A stretch of 64,000 nt of DNA from Mediterranea massiliensis. GTDB taxonomy: Bacteria; Bacteroidota; Bacteroidia; Bacteroidales; Bacteroidaceae. Positions 43,314-53,966 of the stretch are shown one piece after another; position 1 is the stretch's first letter, and the number at the start of each line of letters is the position of its first letter. The stretch spans positions 103,850 through 167,849 of the forward strand of contig SUXZ01000006.1 of NCBI GenBank assembly GCA_015060685.1. The letters run 5' to 3'. The position numbers and the translations under genes are program-made. The notes under the pieces were generated by a model that was given only the letters and a program-made list of their open reading frames with translations, did no database searches and had not been told where the DNA came from.

Positions 43314-46300
43314 ATGAATCTAAATTTCAGAAAAACAGCACTGTTTGCGAGTATCTGTTCTGCATTATGCTTGAGCTATACTCCATCAGTCAATGCTGCA
43401 ACTACAAGTTCCGACAATGTGGAAGCTGTGCAGCAGACAAGAAGAATTACAGGTACTGTCTCTGATGCTATGGGACCGGTTATTGGTGCCAACGTAACTG
43501 AGAAAGGTACAACCAACGGTATGATTACCGATGTGAATGGTAATTTTACAATCAACGTTAAGCCTGGCGCTACAATCGTAGTATCATACATTGGCTACGT
43601 TACTCAAGAGATTAAAATAACTAACCAATCAACACTTAACATTACGTTGAAAGAAGATAGCGGCATGTTGGACGAAGTGGTGGTAGTTGGTTATGGTACA
43701 ATGAAGAAAAGCGACCTCTCTGGTGCATCGGTATCTATGAGCGAAGACCAGTTGAAAGGTTCTATCATCACCTCACTCGACCAATCATTGCAGGGTCGTG
43801 CAGCCGGTGTAACTGCCGTGCAAACATCGGGTGCTCCCGGTTCATCTTCTTCAATCCGTGTTCGTGGTCAAGCAACTATCAACGCCAATGCAGAACCTTT
43901 GTATGTAATCGATGGTGTAATTGTACAAGGTGGTGGCAATAGCGGTGCTTCATTCGGTTTGGGCGATGCTTTGGGTAATGGTAAGGTTTCTACCATCTCT
44001 CCTTTGTCAACCATCAACCCACAAGATATTGTAAGCATGGAAATTCTGAAAGACGCCTCTGCCACAGCTATTTATGGTGCACAAGGTGCTAATGGTGTTG
44101 TATTGATTACAACCAAGCGTGGTAAGGCTGGTGAAGCAAAATTCACTTACGATGGTATGGTTGCTCTCAACCGCCAAACCAAGCGTCTCGACATGATGAA
44201 CTTGCGCGAATATGCAACGTTCTACAACGACATGGCAAATGCCGGCGAAATCTATGATCCAAGTGTTTACTACTCAGATCCATCGATATTAGGTACAGGT
44301 ACCAATTGGCAAGATGCAATCTTCCAAACTGCCCTTCAACACCAACACCAAATTTCGGCACAAGGTGGTACTGAAAAGATACAATATTATGTATCTGCTT
44401 CTTACATGGACCAAGAAGGTACAATCATCGGTTCAAACTTCGACCGTTACAATGTACGTACAAACTTGGATGCCCAATTGAAATCATGGTTGAAGATGGG
44501 ATTCAGTGCAAGTTATTCTAATACTAACGAAGACTTGAAATTGGCCGACTCTAACCAAGGTTTGATTTTCTATTCATTGACAACCATTCCCGATATTCCT
44601 ATTTATGATGTAGATGGCAATTATGCAACTACGGTTCGCGAAGGTTATACCAATCCAAACCCTATTGCTTTAGCCAAAATGGATGATATCCTTTTGCGTC
44701 GTCAAAAATTAAATGGTAATATCTTCTTTGATGTTACACCACTGAAAGGCTTGACTTGGCACACCGAATTGGGTTACGACTTAAGTTGGTCTAAGGGTGA
44801 ACGTTACAAACCAATGGTTGACCTTGGCGGTTGGGTTCGTGCTACAAACGAAAGCTCTATCCAAAACAACACCAATGTATTCTGGCAATTAAAGAACTAT
44901 GTAACCTATAGTGGCAATATTGACAAGCATAGTTTCACTGCCATGGTTGGTCAAGAAGCATGGGAATCAAAATATGAATACATCAGTGTATTCAACAACA
45001 AGCTACCTTCTGATGCTGTTCACAACCCAGCTTTGGGTACCGGAGAACCTTCTATCAGTTCTGGTTTCGGCAGCTCGGCTATGGCTTCATTCTTTGCTCG
45101 TGCAACCTACAACTACGACGATCGTTATTTAGGTACATATACCTATCGTTATGATGGTTCATCGAACTTCGGTCCCGATAACCGTTGGGCAGGTTTCCAC
45201 TCTATAGCAGCATCTTGGCGCTTCACCAACGAAAAATTCTTCGAACCCTTGAAGAACATTATCAGCAATGGTAAGCTGCGCCTTGGTTGGGGACAAACAG
45301 GTAACTCGAACATCGGTGGCTATGCTTGGGGTAGCGCCATCAGCCGTATGCCTTCTGGCTTAGGTATGGGTTATCGTCCTGCCAATATTTCAAATACCGC
45401 CATTCAATGGGAATCTCAAGAACAATGGAACATTGGTTTGGATTTAAGTTTCCTAAACGACCGCATCAATTTGGTAGTTGACTGGTATAAGAAGACCTCT
45501 AACGACATGCTGATGTCATTGCAATTGCCTTCTTACATGGGTACACAAGGAAATGGTTCTTCAGCCTTGGCTGCACCTAAGGGTAACTATGGTAGCATCG
45601 AAAATACCGGTATTGAAATTACATTGAACACTCGTCCTATCGTTGGCGAATTCGAATGGGATTCTGATTTCCAAATCTCTTTCAACAAGAACAAACTGAA
45701 ATCATTGTCAGGTACAGCCAATGCTCAATTGGTAGGTTATGGACAATGGAGCGACGTTGTTTGCGTTACTGAAGTAGGAGAATCACTTTACAACTTCTAT
45801 GGTTATGTAACCGATGGCGTTTACCAAGATTTGGCAGACTTGCAAAACTCTCCAAAACCAGCTAAATATCCTGCTGATGGTGTATTCAACAGAAGCAACA
45901 CCGTATGGGTAGGTGACGTGAAGTACAAAGACCTCAGCGGTCCGGAAGGTACACCCGATGGCGTTATCGACGAACACGATCGTACCAACATCGGTTCTCC
46001 ACTCCCCGATTTCACTTTCGGTTGGACTAACTCATTCCGTTACAAGAATTTCGATCTTTCAATCTTCATCAATGGTTCTGTAGGAAACAAGATTTTGAAC
46101 TACAATGCCATCACATTGACTCACATGAATTCAGCATGGACCAACCAACTCAACGTGGTTAACGAACGTGCTATTCTTGAGCCAATTAATCCTGACAAAG
46201 TATATGCCGATGGTTCTAACTGGTATGACGACGTTACTAATGTTCGTGTAGCCAATCCAGGTGCATCATTACCACGTGCAACTTTGAACGACCCGAACGA

Positions 46301-46586
46301 CAACGACCGCATCAGCGACCGCTATGTAGAAGATGGCTCGTACATACGTTTGAAGAATATCTCATTAGGATATACATTCCCAAAGAAGATGATAACCAAA
46401 CTTGGTTTGAGCAACCTCCGCGTATATGCTAATATTCAGAACTTGCTGACTATCACAGGTTATGATGGCTACGACCCTGAAGTAGGTGCCAGCACTCAAG
46501 ACTCTACAGGTCTTACTTATGGTTTGGATAATGGTCGCTATCCTTCTCCTACCACTTATTCATTTGGTTTGAATCTTTCATTCTAA
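43314..46586 (+). CDS. SusC/RagA-type TonB-dependent outer membrane transporter
   Basis: 1090 residues. Signal peptide (ending VNAAT), a CarboxypepD_reg-like beta domain (about 45-118, RRITGTVSDAMGPVIGANV), then the SusC-specific TonB-box region LDEVVVVGYGTMKKSDLSGA (about 122-141). A plug domain (about 140-250) is followed by a beta-barrel ending FGLNLSF with terminal Phe. It imports oligosaccharides across the outer membrane with energy from TonB. Immediately downstream is its SusD partner (13-base gap). The surrounding hydrolases suggest glucomanno-oligosaccharides. Nothing unusual in length. Confidence 0.95.
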   Translation: MNLNFRKTALFASICSALCLSYTPSVNAATTSSDNVEAVQQTRRITGTVSDAMGPVIGANVTEKGTTNGMITDVNGNFTINVKPGATIVVSYIGYVTQEIKITNQSTLNITLKEDSGMLDEVVVVGYGTMKKSDLSGASVSMSEDQLKGSIITSLDQSLQGRAAGVTAVQTSGAPGSSSSIRVRGQATINANAEPLYVIDGVIVQGGGNSGASFGLGDALGNGKVSTISPLSTINPQDIVSMEILKDASATAIYGAQGANGVVLITTKRGKAGEAKFTYDGMVALNRQTKRLDMMNLREYATFYNDMANAGEIYDPSVYYSDPSILGTGTNWQDAIFQTALQHQHQISAQGGTEKIQYYVSASYMDQEGTIIGSNFDRYNVRTNLDAQLKSWLKMGFSASYSNTNEDLKLADSNQGLIFYSLTTIPDIPIYDVDGNYATTVREGYTNPNPIALAKMDDILLRRQKLNGNIFFDVTPLKGLTWHTELGYDLSWSKGERYKPMVDLGGWVRATNESSIQNNTNVFWQLKNYVTYSGNIDKHSFTAMVGQEAWESKYEYISVFNNKLPSDAVHNPALGTGEPSISSGFGSSAMASFFARATYNYDDRYLGTYTYRYDGSSNFGPDNRWAGFHSIAASWRFTNEKFFEPLKNIISNGKLRLGWGQTGNSNIGGYAWGSAISRMPSGLGMGYRPANISNTAIQWESQEQWNIGLDLSFLNDRINLVVDWYKKTSNDMLMSLQLPSYMGTQGNGSSALAAPKGNYGSIENTGIEITLNTRPIVGEFEWDSDFQISFNKNKLKSLSGTANAQLVGYGQWSDVVCVTEVGESLYNFYGYVTDGVYQDLADLQNSPKPAKYPADGVFNRSNTVWVGDVKYKDLSGPEGTPDGVIDEHDRTNIGSPLPDFTFGWTNSFRYKNFDLSIFINGSVGNKILNYNAITLTHMNSAWTNQLNVVNERAILEPINPDKVYADGSNWYDDVTNVRVANPGASLPRATLNDPNDNDRISDRYVEDGSYIRLKNISLGYTFPKKMITKLGLSNLRVYANIQNLLTITGYDGYDPEVGASTQDSTGLTYGLDNGRYPSPTTYSFGLNLSF

Positions 46587-46599
46587 AAGCTAACGGATT

Positions 46600-48324
46600 A
46601 TGAAAATAAATACTATAAAATATTGGGCAGTAGCCGCACTGTTCGGCATAGGAATGACTTCGTGCGAAGACTTCCTTGATCGCCCCGTAGAAGACAACTA
46701 CAATGAGGCAAACTTCTACCAGAATGACGAACAATGTATTCAAGGTGTGAACTACCTTTACAACTCACCTTGGTACGATTTTCAACGTGCATTCATCAAT
46801 ATCGGTGAAAACATGTCTGGTAATATGTACACCGGAAGTAGTCCCTATATGGAACTTTCGGTAAATGGTACAGATACCGACTTGATTAACATGTCATATT
46901 CTCTTTGGGCAGCAATCGGTCATGCAAACACCGTTTACTCTCGTTTGAAAACGGCTAACGCTTCTGTTGCTGTAAAGAACCAAACCATGGGCGAATGTCT
47001 GGTTTGGAAAGCTATGGCATATTTCTACTTGGTTCGTACATTTGGTGACGTACCCATCATCCACGACAACAATGCAGAGTTGACAAGTGGCAGTTACAAC
47101 CAAAAGTATAAAGTACAAAAGTCTGATGTATATGAATACATCATCATGACCTTGGAAGAAGCCATTGAGTTGCTACCTGCCAAGAGCACTGCCGGCCGCA
47201 TTGACCAATACTCGGCAAAGGGCCTGTTGGCAAAGGTTTATTTGACAAGAAGCGGTGTTTCCGGTTCACGTAATGCCGACGACTTGGCAGAAGCAGCTAA
47301 GTATGCAAAGGATGTTATTGACAACTCTGGCCGCGAACTGATGCCTAACTATTCGGATATCTTCCGTGGTAGCAATAACTTTAGCGATGAATCGTTAATT
47401 GCTTGGCATTGGGCTGCAAGTCGTGACCCTTGGACACAACAAAATACACTTCAATCAGACCTTGCCATGGGCGGATTCAGCGACCAAGGCGACTGCTGGG
47501 GTGGTTGGAGAGGTCCATCTGTTGACCTTCAAGACGCATTCGGTGTTTCTGCATTAGACAATCCACAAAATAGACCTGGTGATAAAGATACTCGCCGTAA
47601 AGCAACCATGATGTTGGCCGGTGACGTTTACGATTACTTCTGGCGCGATAAGGGCGGTTTCGACTTGCTTAAGTTTGTTTACGATGCTGATTATGGTAAA
47701 GGTGGCCCTGGTGGTACATTCCAATCTGGCACCGGTGCTCAAAACGTTAAACACCTTTATGGTAACGATGCCGACCACTATGCTGAAGTTGGAACATATC
47801 CTGGCAACATGTGCTACGGTTTTAGTACACACCTGCTTCGTTTGGCCGATGTATATTTGATTTATGCAGAAGCTAAGATGGGCACTGCAAGCTCTACAAC
47901 CGACCAAAGTGCTCTCGATGCATTCAATGCCGTTCGTTCACGTGCTATTCCGGGTGTTACTCCTGCCACTTCTATTACTTGGGAAGATGTATGGAAAGAA
48001 CGTCGTTTGGAATTGGCTGGTGAAGGCGACCGTTGGTACGACTTTGTACGCCGCTCATACTACGACATGAATGGTGCCATCAATGAATTGAAGAACCAAC
48101 GTCGTGATGTTTACTGGGGAATCAATGAACTGTACAAGACATATTATGAAACAGGCAACTGGGTTATTGACGAAACCGTTACTCGCTACAACCCCGATGC
48201 TATCGCTCCTAATGTAACAGCCAGCAGCTTTACATTGCCCTTCCCGACAGAAGACGTAGTATTCAATCCTCACTTGATGGAAGATCCTATCGAAGTGGAT
48301 GTACGTACAGAATATGCTTATTAA
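46600..48324 (+). CDS. SusD/RagB-type glycan-binding lipoprotein
   Basis: 574 residues. Lipobox GMTSC followed by EDFLDRPVEDNYNE, the usual SusD start. Helical TPR-like core, with a conserved CLVWKAMAYFYLVRTFGDVP helix and the late ERRLELAGEGDRWYDFVRR motif, ending with YNPDAIAPN. It lids the SusC barrel and binds incoming oligosaccharides at the cell surface. It lies 13 bases after susC and is followed by two surface glycan-binding protein genes in the same operon. Confidence 0.95.
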   Translation: MKINTIKYWAVAALFGIGMTSCEDFLDRPVEDNYNEANFYQNDEQCIQGVNYLYNSPWYDFQRAFINIGENMSGNMYTGSSPYMELSVNGTDTDLINMSYSLWAAIGHANTVYSRLKTANASVAVKNQTMGECLVWKAMAYFYLVRTFGDVPIIHDNNAELTSGSYNQKYKVQKSDVYEYIIMTLEEAIELLPAKSTAGRIDQYSAKGLLAKVYLTRSGVSGSRNADDLAEAAKYAKDVIDNSGRELMPNYSDIFRGSNNFSDESLIAWHWAASRDPWTQQNTLQSDLAMGGFSDQGDCWGGWRGPSVDLQDAFGVSALDNPQNRPGDKDTRRKATMMLAGDVYDYFWRDKGGFDLLKFVYDADYGKGGPGGTFQSGTGAQNVKHLYGNDADHYAEVGTYPGNMCYGFSTHLLRLADVYLIYAEAKMGTASSTTDQSALDAFNAVRSRAIPGVTPATSITWEDVWKERRLELAGEGDRWYDFVRRSYYDMNGAINELKNQRRDVYWGINELYKTYYETGNWVIDETVTRYNPDAIAPNVTASSFTLPFPTEDVVFNPHLMEDPIEVDVRTEYAY

Positions 48325-48343
48325 TCTAAAAAGGAATAAGACG

Positions 48344-49642
48344 ATGAAAAATAACAAATATATAAATTGGTTCATGTCAGCCGTAGTGGCTGTTACGAGC
48401 TTCACAATGACAGCTTGCGAAGACGAACCAGACAAATACGAGATTGCAGACGGCATACCTACCATCAACTATGTTCGCATGGCCGATTTTGCCGCTTCCG
48501 ATTCATTGATCACAGGAGCCTATATGTCTAACACCATTTGTTTGGTAGGTAACAACTTGCGCAGTATTACAGAGTTGTATTTCAACGACCAAAAGGCTAT
48601 CTTGAATACCAGTTACATGACCGACCACACTGTGATTGTAGATGTACCTAAGAACATCCCAGAAGTGGTAACCGACAAGATTTACATGGTTAACAGCAAG
48701 AAAGATACCATTGACTACGATTTCAAGGTACTTGTTCCACAACCGGAAGTGCTAAGCATGAATTGTGAATTCTTGAAACCGGGCGAAAAAGCAGTTATCT
48801 ATGGTGATTACTTTATCGATGATCCTAATGTACCTTTGACAATTACATTCCCAGGTAATGTAGCGGTGACAGAAATCACAGAGATTACAAAAACAGCTGT
48901 TACCTTTACCGTTCCCGAAGGTGCAATGGGCGGCTATATCAATGTGACATCAATCTATGGTACCGGTCGTTCTAAGTTCTACTACAACGACACTCGCAAC
49001 ATTCTGTTCGACTGGGACGGTTCACACGGTGGATTCGAAATCGGTTTAGGCTGGCGCGATGGCAGCAAGGTTAAGAAGACTGATGAATATGGTTTCGATG
49101 GCAGCTATATCCAATTTGAGGGAGAAATGGCCGGTGGTGCCGGTGCTACATGGGGCGAAGATCCATTCTCATTCAACTACTGGCCTGATCCTGCCAACGG
49201 TTATCCTGCTCTTTCATCACTTCCTGCATTTGCTGATATGATTGCTACCTATGGTGTAAGCGGACTTCAAATGAAATTCGAAGTATGTATCCCATCATCC
49301 AACCCATGGCAATCGGCAGCATTGCAAATCATCTTCTCTGGAGACAATAGTGTAACCAACGCAACCGGTAACAACACTTACTTTAGCGATGCTTCTGTTC
49401 CTCGCGCTTTGTGGATGCCATGGCAATCTACCGGCTCGTACGACACTGGAGGCGAATGGCGTACAGTATCAGTATCGTTGGCCGATCATAACAAGACATT
49501 CGATGGTAATGCCTGTGGTACAGCTTTCGACGAAACCATGCTTACCGGTTTGACATTCTTTGTTTGGAATGGCGGTGTAGAGGGTACAGATTGTAATCCG
49601 ATTATCCGTATCGACAATATTCGCGTAGTACCCATTGAATAA
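48344..49642 (+). CDS. Surface glycan-binding protein (SGBP-B type)
   Basis: 432 residues from the ATG at 48344. The frame opens at 48299, inside the susD gene, but only the later start gives the lipobox signal TMTAC. Residues about 40-225 hold two Ig/IPT-like repeats (GNNLRSITELYFNDQKA, PGEKAVIYGDYF). Residues about 235-432 form a beta-sandwich resembling the glycan-binding C-terminal domain of SGBP-B proteins, with several exposed aromatic residues (FNYWPDPANGYP, WMPWQS) that could form the binding platform. It captures polysaccharide at the surface for the SusCD complex. It starts 19 bases after the susD stop. Confidence 0.85.
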   Translation: MKNNKYINWFMSAVVAVTSFTMTACEDEPDKYEIADGIPTINYVRMADFAASDSLITGAYMSNTICLVGNNLRSITELYFNDQKAILNTSYMTDHTVIVDVPKNIPEVVTDKIYMVNSKKDTIDYDFKVLVPQPEVLSMNCEFLKPGEKAVIYGDYFIDDPNVPLTITFPGNVAVTEITEITKTAVTFTVPEGAMGGYINVTSIYGTGRSKFYYNDTRNILFDWDGSHGGFEIGLGWRDGSKVKKTDEYGFDGSYIQFEGEMAGGAGATWGEDPFSFNYWPDPANGYPALSSLPAFADMIATYGVSGLQMKFEVCIPSSNPWQSAALQIIFSGDNSVTNATGNNTYFSDASVPRALWMPWQSTGSYDTGGEWRTVSVSLADHNKTFDGNACGTAFDETMLTGLTFFVWNGGVEGTDCNPIIRIDNIRVVPIE

Positions 49643-49662
49643 CCTTATAAATTAAGACGAAT

Positions 49663-52011
49663 ATGAAAAAGATATATAGTTTCTCGGCACTCTTGATGAT
49701 GTGCCTGATGCTTCTGAGTAGCGTGACATTTACGTCTTGCGACCAAGGAGATGATGTAGATACCAATCAATACATGAGCGGTATTAACTTGAACGTGTTC
49801 GGTCCATGCCCGGTAGCTCGCGGTGGCGTACTTCGCTTCATCGGTACCGGTTTGGATCAAGTAACTGCCGTTGCCATCCCCGGATGCGGCGACATCACAG
49901 AGATTGAAGTAATCAATGCCAACGAAATTCGCGTTACTGTTCCTCAAACAGCCGAACCGGGATTAGTTACATTGAAGACTCCCAAAGGTGACATTACCAC
50001 TAAGACAGACTTGACATTCTCTGAACCGATTTCATTGGATGCCATCAGTCCTGCAACCATCAAGCCAGGTGCTACACTGACTATCAATGGCGAATACCTG
50101 AATTTGATTAAGGAAGTGATTTTTGCCGATAACGTAGTTGTCAGCAAGTTCGTTTCTCAAAGCCGTAGCAAGATTGAGGTGGTTGTTCCTGCTGAAGCTC
50201 AAACTGGTAAGATTATCATTTCAGATGGTGCAGAAATTCCTAATTGGATCTACTCTGAATCAGAATTGAATGTAACTCTTCCATCAGTTAGCAAAGTATA
50301 TGAGCTCAAGGGTCAAAAGCCTGGTAACGAAATTTCATTAGCCGGTAAGGATTTCGACTTAATTACTGAAGTGGTAATGCCTAATGGCGACAAGTTGGAA
50401 TTTGAAAAGACTAAAGAAGAATTGGTATTCACACTTCCCGAAAATGCATCGGATGGTGAAATTATCGTAGTTCCTGCATCAGGTGTTGAAGTAGTGGTTG
50501 CTAACTTGGTAATGGCCATTCCTGAAGAAGTAGTTGCTACTCCTGCCAAAAATCTTCGTGCTGGCGACGTGATTACCCTTACCGGTAAGAACATGGAGTT
50601 AATCTCTTCTATCAACTTTGCCGGTGTTACCGATGCAGTTGCTCCAGCTACACAAAGCGAAACCGAAGTAACAGCAGCAATGCCTGCAGCTGCCATCACT
50701 GGCGACATCACACTGAACACCAATAGCGGTGCTGCCATTGCAGTTGCTATCGAAACATTGAAGCCTACTTTCACTGCATTTGCCAGCGCTACAGTTCCTT
50801 TGGCAAGCAATGTAACCGTGCAAGGTACTAACCTCGACTTGGTTGTCAAGGCTGTTTATACCGGTGGTGCATCAGTTGACGTTACTCCTGCATCAGCTAC
50901 AGAAATCACCTTTGCCATGCCTTCTACTGGTGTAGAAACCGGTGTTGTTACATTGGTAATGGGTAACGACGAATCAATCGAAACAGAAAGCTTGACTATC
51001 GAAGCCCCTGTATGCTGCTACATTCCTGAATTGCCCGGCGAAGATGTAGAAATCAAGGGCGGTACAGTATTCGTATTTACTGTTGCCAATGGCGATAAGT
51101 TGATTGAGGTACAAATCGATGGTAAGACAACTTCTCACATCATCAATGGCGACCAATTATACGTAACCATTCCACAATTGGCCAATGCAAACTCTATCAT
51201 TAAATTGATATCTTCGAATGGTACAATCGAACACGCCATCGTTTGTATCCCTGCAACAGAAATCTCTAACTCTGTATGGAGTGGAATGATGGAAATCGAT
51301 TGGGGTAATAATAAGGTGGTTATTCCAGCCTCTGCATTCAAGGATGTTCCTGCCGGTGCCAAAATGATTCTTTGCTATACACAAGAAGACCAAACTTGGG
51401 CACAAGCGCAAATCAACTATGGTGATTGGACAGGTATCAACTTTACCGAAGGTGATGTCAAGTTCAACCAAACATTGGTTCCGACAGATGTTTATGGTTG
51501 GGAATTCAGTTCAAGAGAAACAGAACTTGTTCTTACTCAAGAAATCCTCGACAACATTCAAGCCAAGGCTGCTGTTGATGGCGACTTCGCCGGAGCAGGT
51601 ATCATTATCCAAGGTTCTGACCTAATCTTCAGCGAAGTTCGTTTGGAATGGGAAATTTCTTTGGAAACAATCATTTGGGAAGGACCTACAGCTCCTATCG
51701 GTTGGGGAAGCGAAGGCGTAATTGCATTGAGCGACGAAGCTAAGGCTATGTTGCAACCAGGCAAGACTCTTGGTTTCAACTTTACTTGCGATCCGTCATT
51801 CACATGGTGGCAAATCAAGTTTATCAGTACATGGTGGACTACTCTCCCATCGGTAGCCGTAACACCAGATGGTGACGATATTTGGGACTTCGTACAAACC
51901 GATACCAAGTTTGAATTCAAACTGACACAAGAAGATATCAACATCATTCTTGAACAAGGATTACAATTGGTTGGTAATGGCGTAATCATCAACAGTGTTT
52001 ACATTTTGTAA
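49663..52011 (+). CDS. Large surface lipoprotein: six IPT-like modules and two C-terminal carbohydrate-binding-like domains
   Basis: 782 residues with lipobox TFTSC. Six successive modules of about 80 residues (about 37-535) share the pattern G..l.l.G..l..i..v......v........i....P....G...l.....G, as in IPT/TIG folds. Two tandem C-terminal domains follow (about 536-662 and 666-782). Each starts with W-x-G (VWSG, IWEG), has an internal Trp-rich strand (TWAQAQINYGDW, FTWWQIKF) and ends with LTQE..... and a Gly-rich strand. This looks like a long stalk carrying paired beta-jelly-roll binding domains. It is the fourth gene of the susC operon, ended by a terminator. Ligand not known; glucomannan inferred. 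Confidence 0.8.
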   Translation: MKKIYSFSALLMMCLMLLSSVTFTSCDQGDDVDTNQYMSGINLNVFGPCPVARGGVLRFIGTGLDQVTAVAIPGCGDITEIEVINANEIRVTVPQTAEPGLVTLKTPKGDITTKTDLTFSEPISLDAISPATIKPGATLTINGEYLNLIKEVIFADNVVVSKFVSQSRSKIEVVVPAEAQTGKIIISDGAEIPNWIYSESELNVTLPSVSKVYELKGQKPGNEISLAGKDFDLITEVVMPNGDKLEFEKTKEELVFTLPENASDGEIIVVPASGVEVVVANLVMAIPEEVVATPAKNLRAGDVITLTGKNMELISSINFAGVTDAVAPATQSETEVTAAMPAAAITGDITLNTNSGAAIAVAIETLKPTFTAFASATVPLASNVTVQGTNLDLVVKAVYTGGASVDVTPASATEITFAMPSTGVETGVVTLVMGNDESIETESLTIEAPVCCYIPELPGEDVEIKGGTVFVFTVANGDKLIEVQIDGKTTSHIINGDQLYVTIPQLANANSIIKLISSNGTIEHAIVCIPATEISNSVWSGMMEIDWGNNKVVIPASAFKDVPAGAKMILCYTQEDQTWAQAQINYGDWTGINFTEGDVKFNQTLVPTDVYGWEFSSRETELVLTQEILDNIQAKAAVDGDFAGAGIIIQGSDLIFSEVRLEWEISLETIIWEGPTAPIGWGSEGVIALSDEAKAMLQPGKTLGFNFTCDPSFTWWQIKFISTWWTTLPSVAVTPDGDDIWDFVQTDTKFEFKLTQEDINIILEQGLQLVGNGVIINSVYIL

Positions 52012-52032
52012 TTCCCCATTTAATCAATATTC

Positions 52033-52066
52033 AAGGCTGCTTCCTGCGGGAGGCAGCCTTTTTCTA
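52033..52066 (+). terminator. Terminator of the susC-susD-SGBP operon
   Basis: AAGGCTGC (52033-52040) pairs with GCAGCCTT (52053-52060), followed by TTTTTC. Confidence 0.8.
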
Positions 52067-52170
52067 TACTTTACCTAAGAACTATATCAAAAAGAAAGAA
52101 ATAGGATAAATAAATACCATATATTCTATGACAGACACGTTATCTTTGCAAAAATTAATGATATTATACC

Positions 52171-53934
52171 ATGAAGACAAGAAACTTACTATTAGCTGGC
52201 CTCACCTCACTAATGGCCGTAGCATGTACAACAACCAGTGAAAAACCATTTGCCGTCGAACAAATCAAACTAAACCAAGTAGGATACTATCCACAACAAG
52301 AGAAAGTGGCTGTATTGGATAATTGCGAAGCCGAAGAATTCGTAATCAAACAAAGAGACAGCCAAAAAGAGGTATTCAAAGGAAAGCCTCAAAGCAACAA
52401 CGTGTGCGAATGGTCGGGCAAGACACGCACTACCCTCGACTTCAGCCAACTGACTGAACCCGGTAACTATATAATTGAGGCAGGCGATATACAAATGCCT
52501 TTCGAGATTAAAGCCAATGCCTGGAAACCCGTAGCAGATGCTGCACTGAAAGCCTTCTACTACCAACGCACCGGTATGCCTATCGAAGAGCAATATGCTG
52601 GAAAATGGAACCGTCCCATAGGACATCCCGATGACAAGGCCATGATCCATCCAAATGCCGCCAGTAAGAATCGCCCGGCAGGCACCATCATCTCATCACC
52701 AAAAGGTTGGTACGATGCCGGCGACTACAACAAATACATCGTCAATTCAGGCTTTTCTATCGGATTGATGCAAGCTGTCTATCTGCTCTTCCCCGACTAT
52801 TTTGCCAACCAAAACGTGAACATCCCCGAAAGCGACAATTCGACCCCCGACTTTCTGGACGAAATGCACTACAACCTCGATTGGATGCTCACCATGCAAG
52901 ATCCTGAAGACGGTGGTGTATATCACAAACTCACTACCCCCTCGTTCGAAGACTTCATCATGCCTGCCGAGTGCAAGCAACAACGCTATGCCGTATTCAA
53001 GAGTGTAACTGCTGCACTCGACTTTGCTGCCGTAATGGCTCAATCGGCCAAAATCTTTGCCAATTATGAAACAGATTATCCAGGCTTTGCCAAGAATGCT
53101 ATCGAAGCTGCCGAAAAAGCATATGCTTGGGCTCAAAAGAACCCTAATGCCTTTTATCACCAAGACCAACTTAACAAACAATTCGAACCGGCCGTAGTGA
53201 CTGGAGCCTATGGCGACGGAAGTGCAAAAGACGAATTCTTCTGGGCTGCCAGCGAGCTTTATTGGGCAACCGGTAAGGCCATTTATGGAAAAGAAGCTTT
53301 GAAATATGCTCCCAAGAGTTTCACTACACCCAGTTGGGGCAACGTTGCTTCGCTTGGAGCCTTTGCTTGGATGAAACCAGGCAACAAGTTGGACGACAAA
53401 GCGCTTGTTGAACTAAGTGAACAACAATGCCAATACCTGCAAGACTACTGCGACGAAGCCATTAAGGGAGCCGACAAAAACGCCTTCCATGCACCTTATG
53501 GCGATAGCCCAAGAGACTTCTTCTGGGGTTGTTTGGCCGAAGGTGGTTGCAACCAAGCTATCTCGCTGATTTATGGTTATGCGCTGACAGCCAAAACCGA
53601 CTATCTGAAGAATGCCTACCGCAATGCCGACTACATCCTTGGCCGTAATGCTACAGGCTATTGCTATGTAACCGGTTTCGGCGTGAAAAGTCCAATGAAA
53701 CCTCACCACCGTCTGTCGGGCGCCGACGGTATAGAAGAACCACTTCCCGGATTCTTGGTGGGCGGTCCTAATCCCGGTCAACAAGACAAGAACGATGGTG
53801 CTACCTACACAAGCAACCTGCCCGACGAATCGTACTCGGACGTACAAGAGTCGTATGCATCAAACGAAATCGCCATCAACTGGAATGCAGCTTTGGTAGC
53901 CATGATCTCTGCCTTGGATGCATTAGCAAAATAA
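52171..53934 (+). CDS. GH9 endo-beta-1,4-glucanase, lipoprotein
   Basis: 587 residues. Lipobox AVAC. An N-terminal Ig-like CelD_N domain (about 28-112, IKLNQVGYYPQQEKVAVL) precedes the (alpha/alpha)6 barrel. Catalytic base pair in GWYDAGDYNKY (about 181-185), the substrate His of SPMKPHHRLS, and the proton-donor Glu in YASNEIAINW near 565 are present. GH9 enzymes cut cellulose, glucomannan or mixed-linkage glucan. A -7 box TATCTTTG lies at 52141-52148, shortly upstream, so it opens a new transcript with the GH26 gene that follows after 32 bases. Confidence 0.93.
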   Translation: MKTRNLLLAGLTSLMAVACTTTSEKPFAVEQIKLNQVGYYPQQEKVAVLDNCEAEEFVIKQRDSQKEVFKGKPQSNNVCEWSGKTRTTLDFSQLTEPGNYIIEAGDIQMPFEIKANAWKPVADAALKAFYYQRTGMPIEEQYAGKWNRPIGHPDDKAMIHPNAASKNRPAGTIISSPKGWYDAGDYNKYIVNSGFSIGLMQAVYLLFPDYFANQNVNIPESDNSTPDFLDEMHYNLDWMLTMQDPEDGGVYHKLTTPSFEDFIMPAECKQQRYAVFKSVTAALDFAAVMAQSAKIFANYETDYPGFAKNAIEAAEKAYAWAQKNPNAFYHQDQLNKQFEPAVVTGAYGDGSAKDEFFWAASELYWATGKAIYGKEALKYAPKSFTTPSWGNVASLGAFAWMKPGNKLDDKALVELSEQQCQYLQDYCDEAIKGADKNAFHAPYGDSPRDFFWGCLAEGGCNQAISLIYGYALTAKTDYLKNAYRNADYILGRNATGYCYVTGFGVKSPMKPHHRLSGADGIEEPLPGFLVGGPNPGQQDKNDGATYTSNLPDESYSDVQESYASNEIAINWNAALVAMISALDALAK

Positions 53935-53966
53935 CAACAATTTAATTATGATAAAAAGACCTAAAC

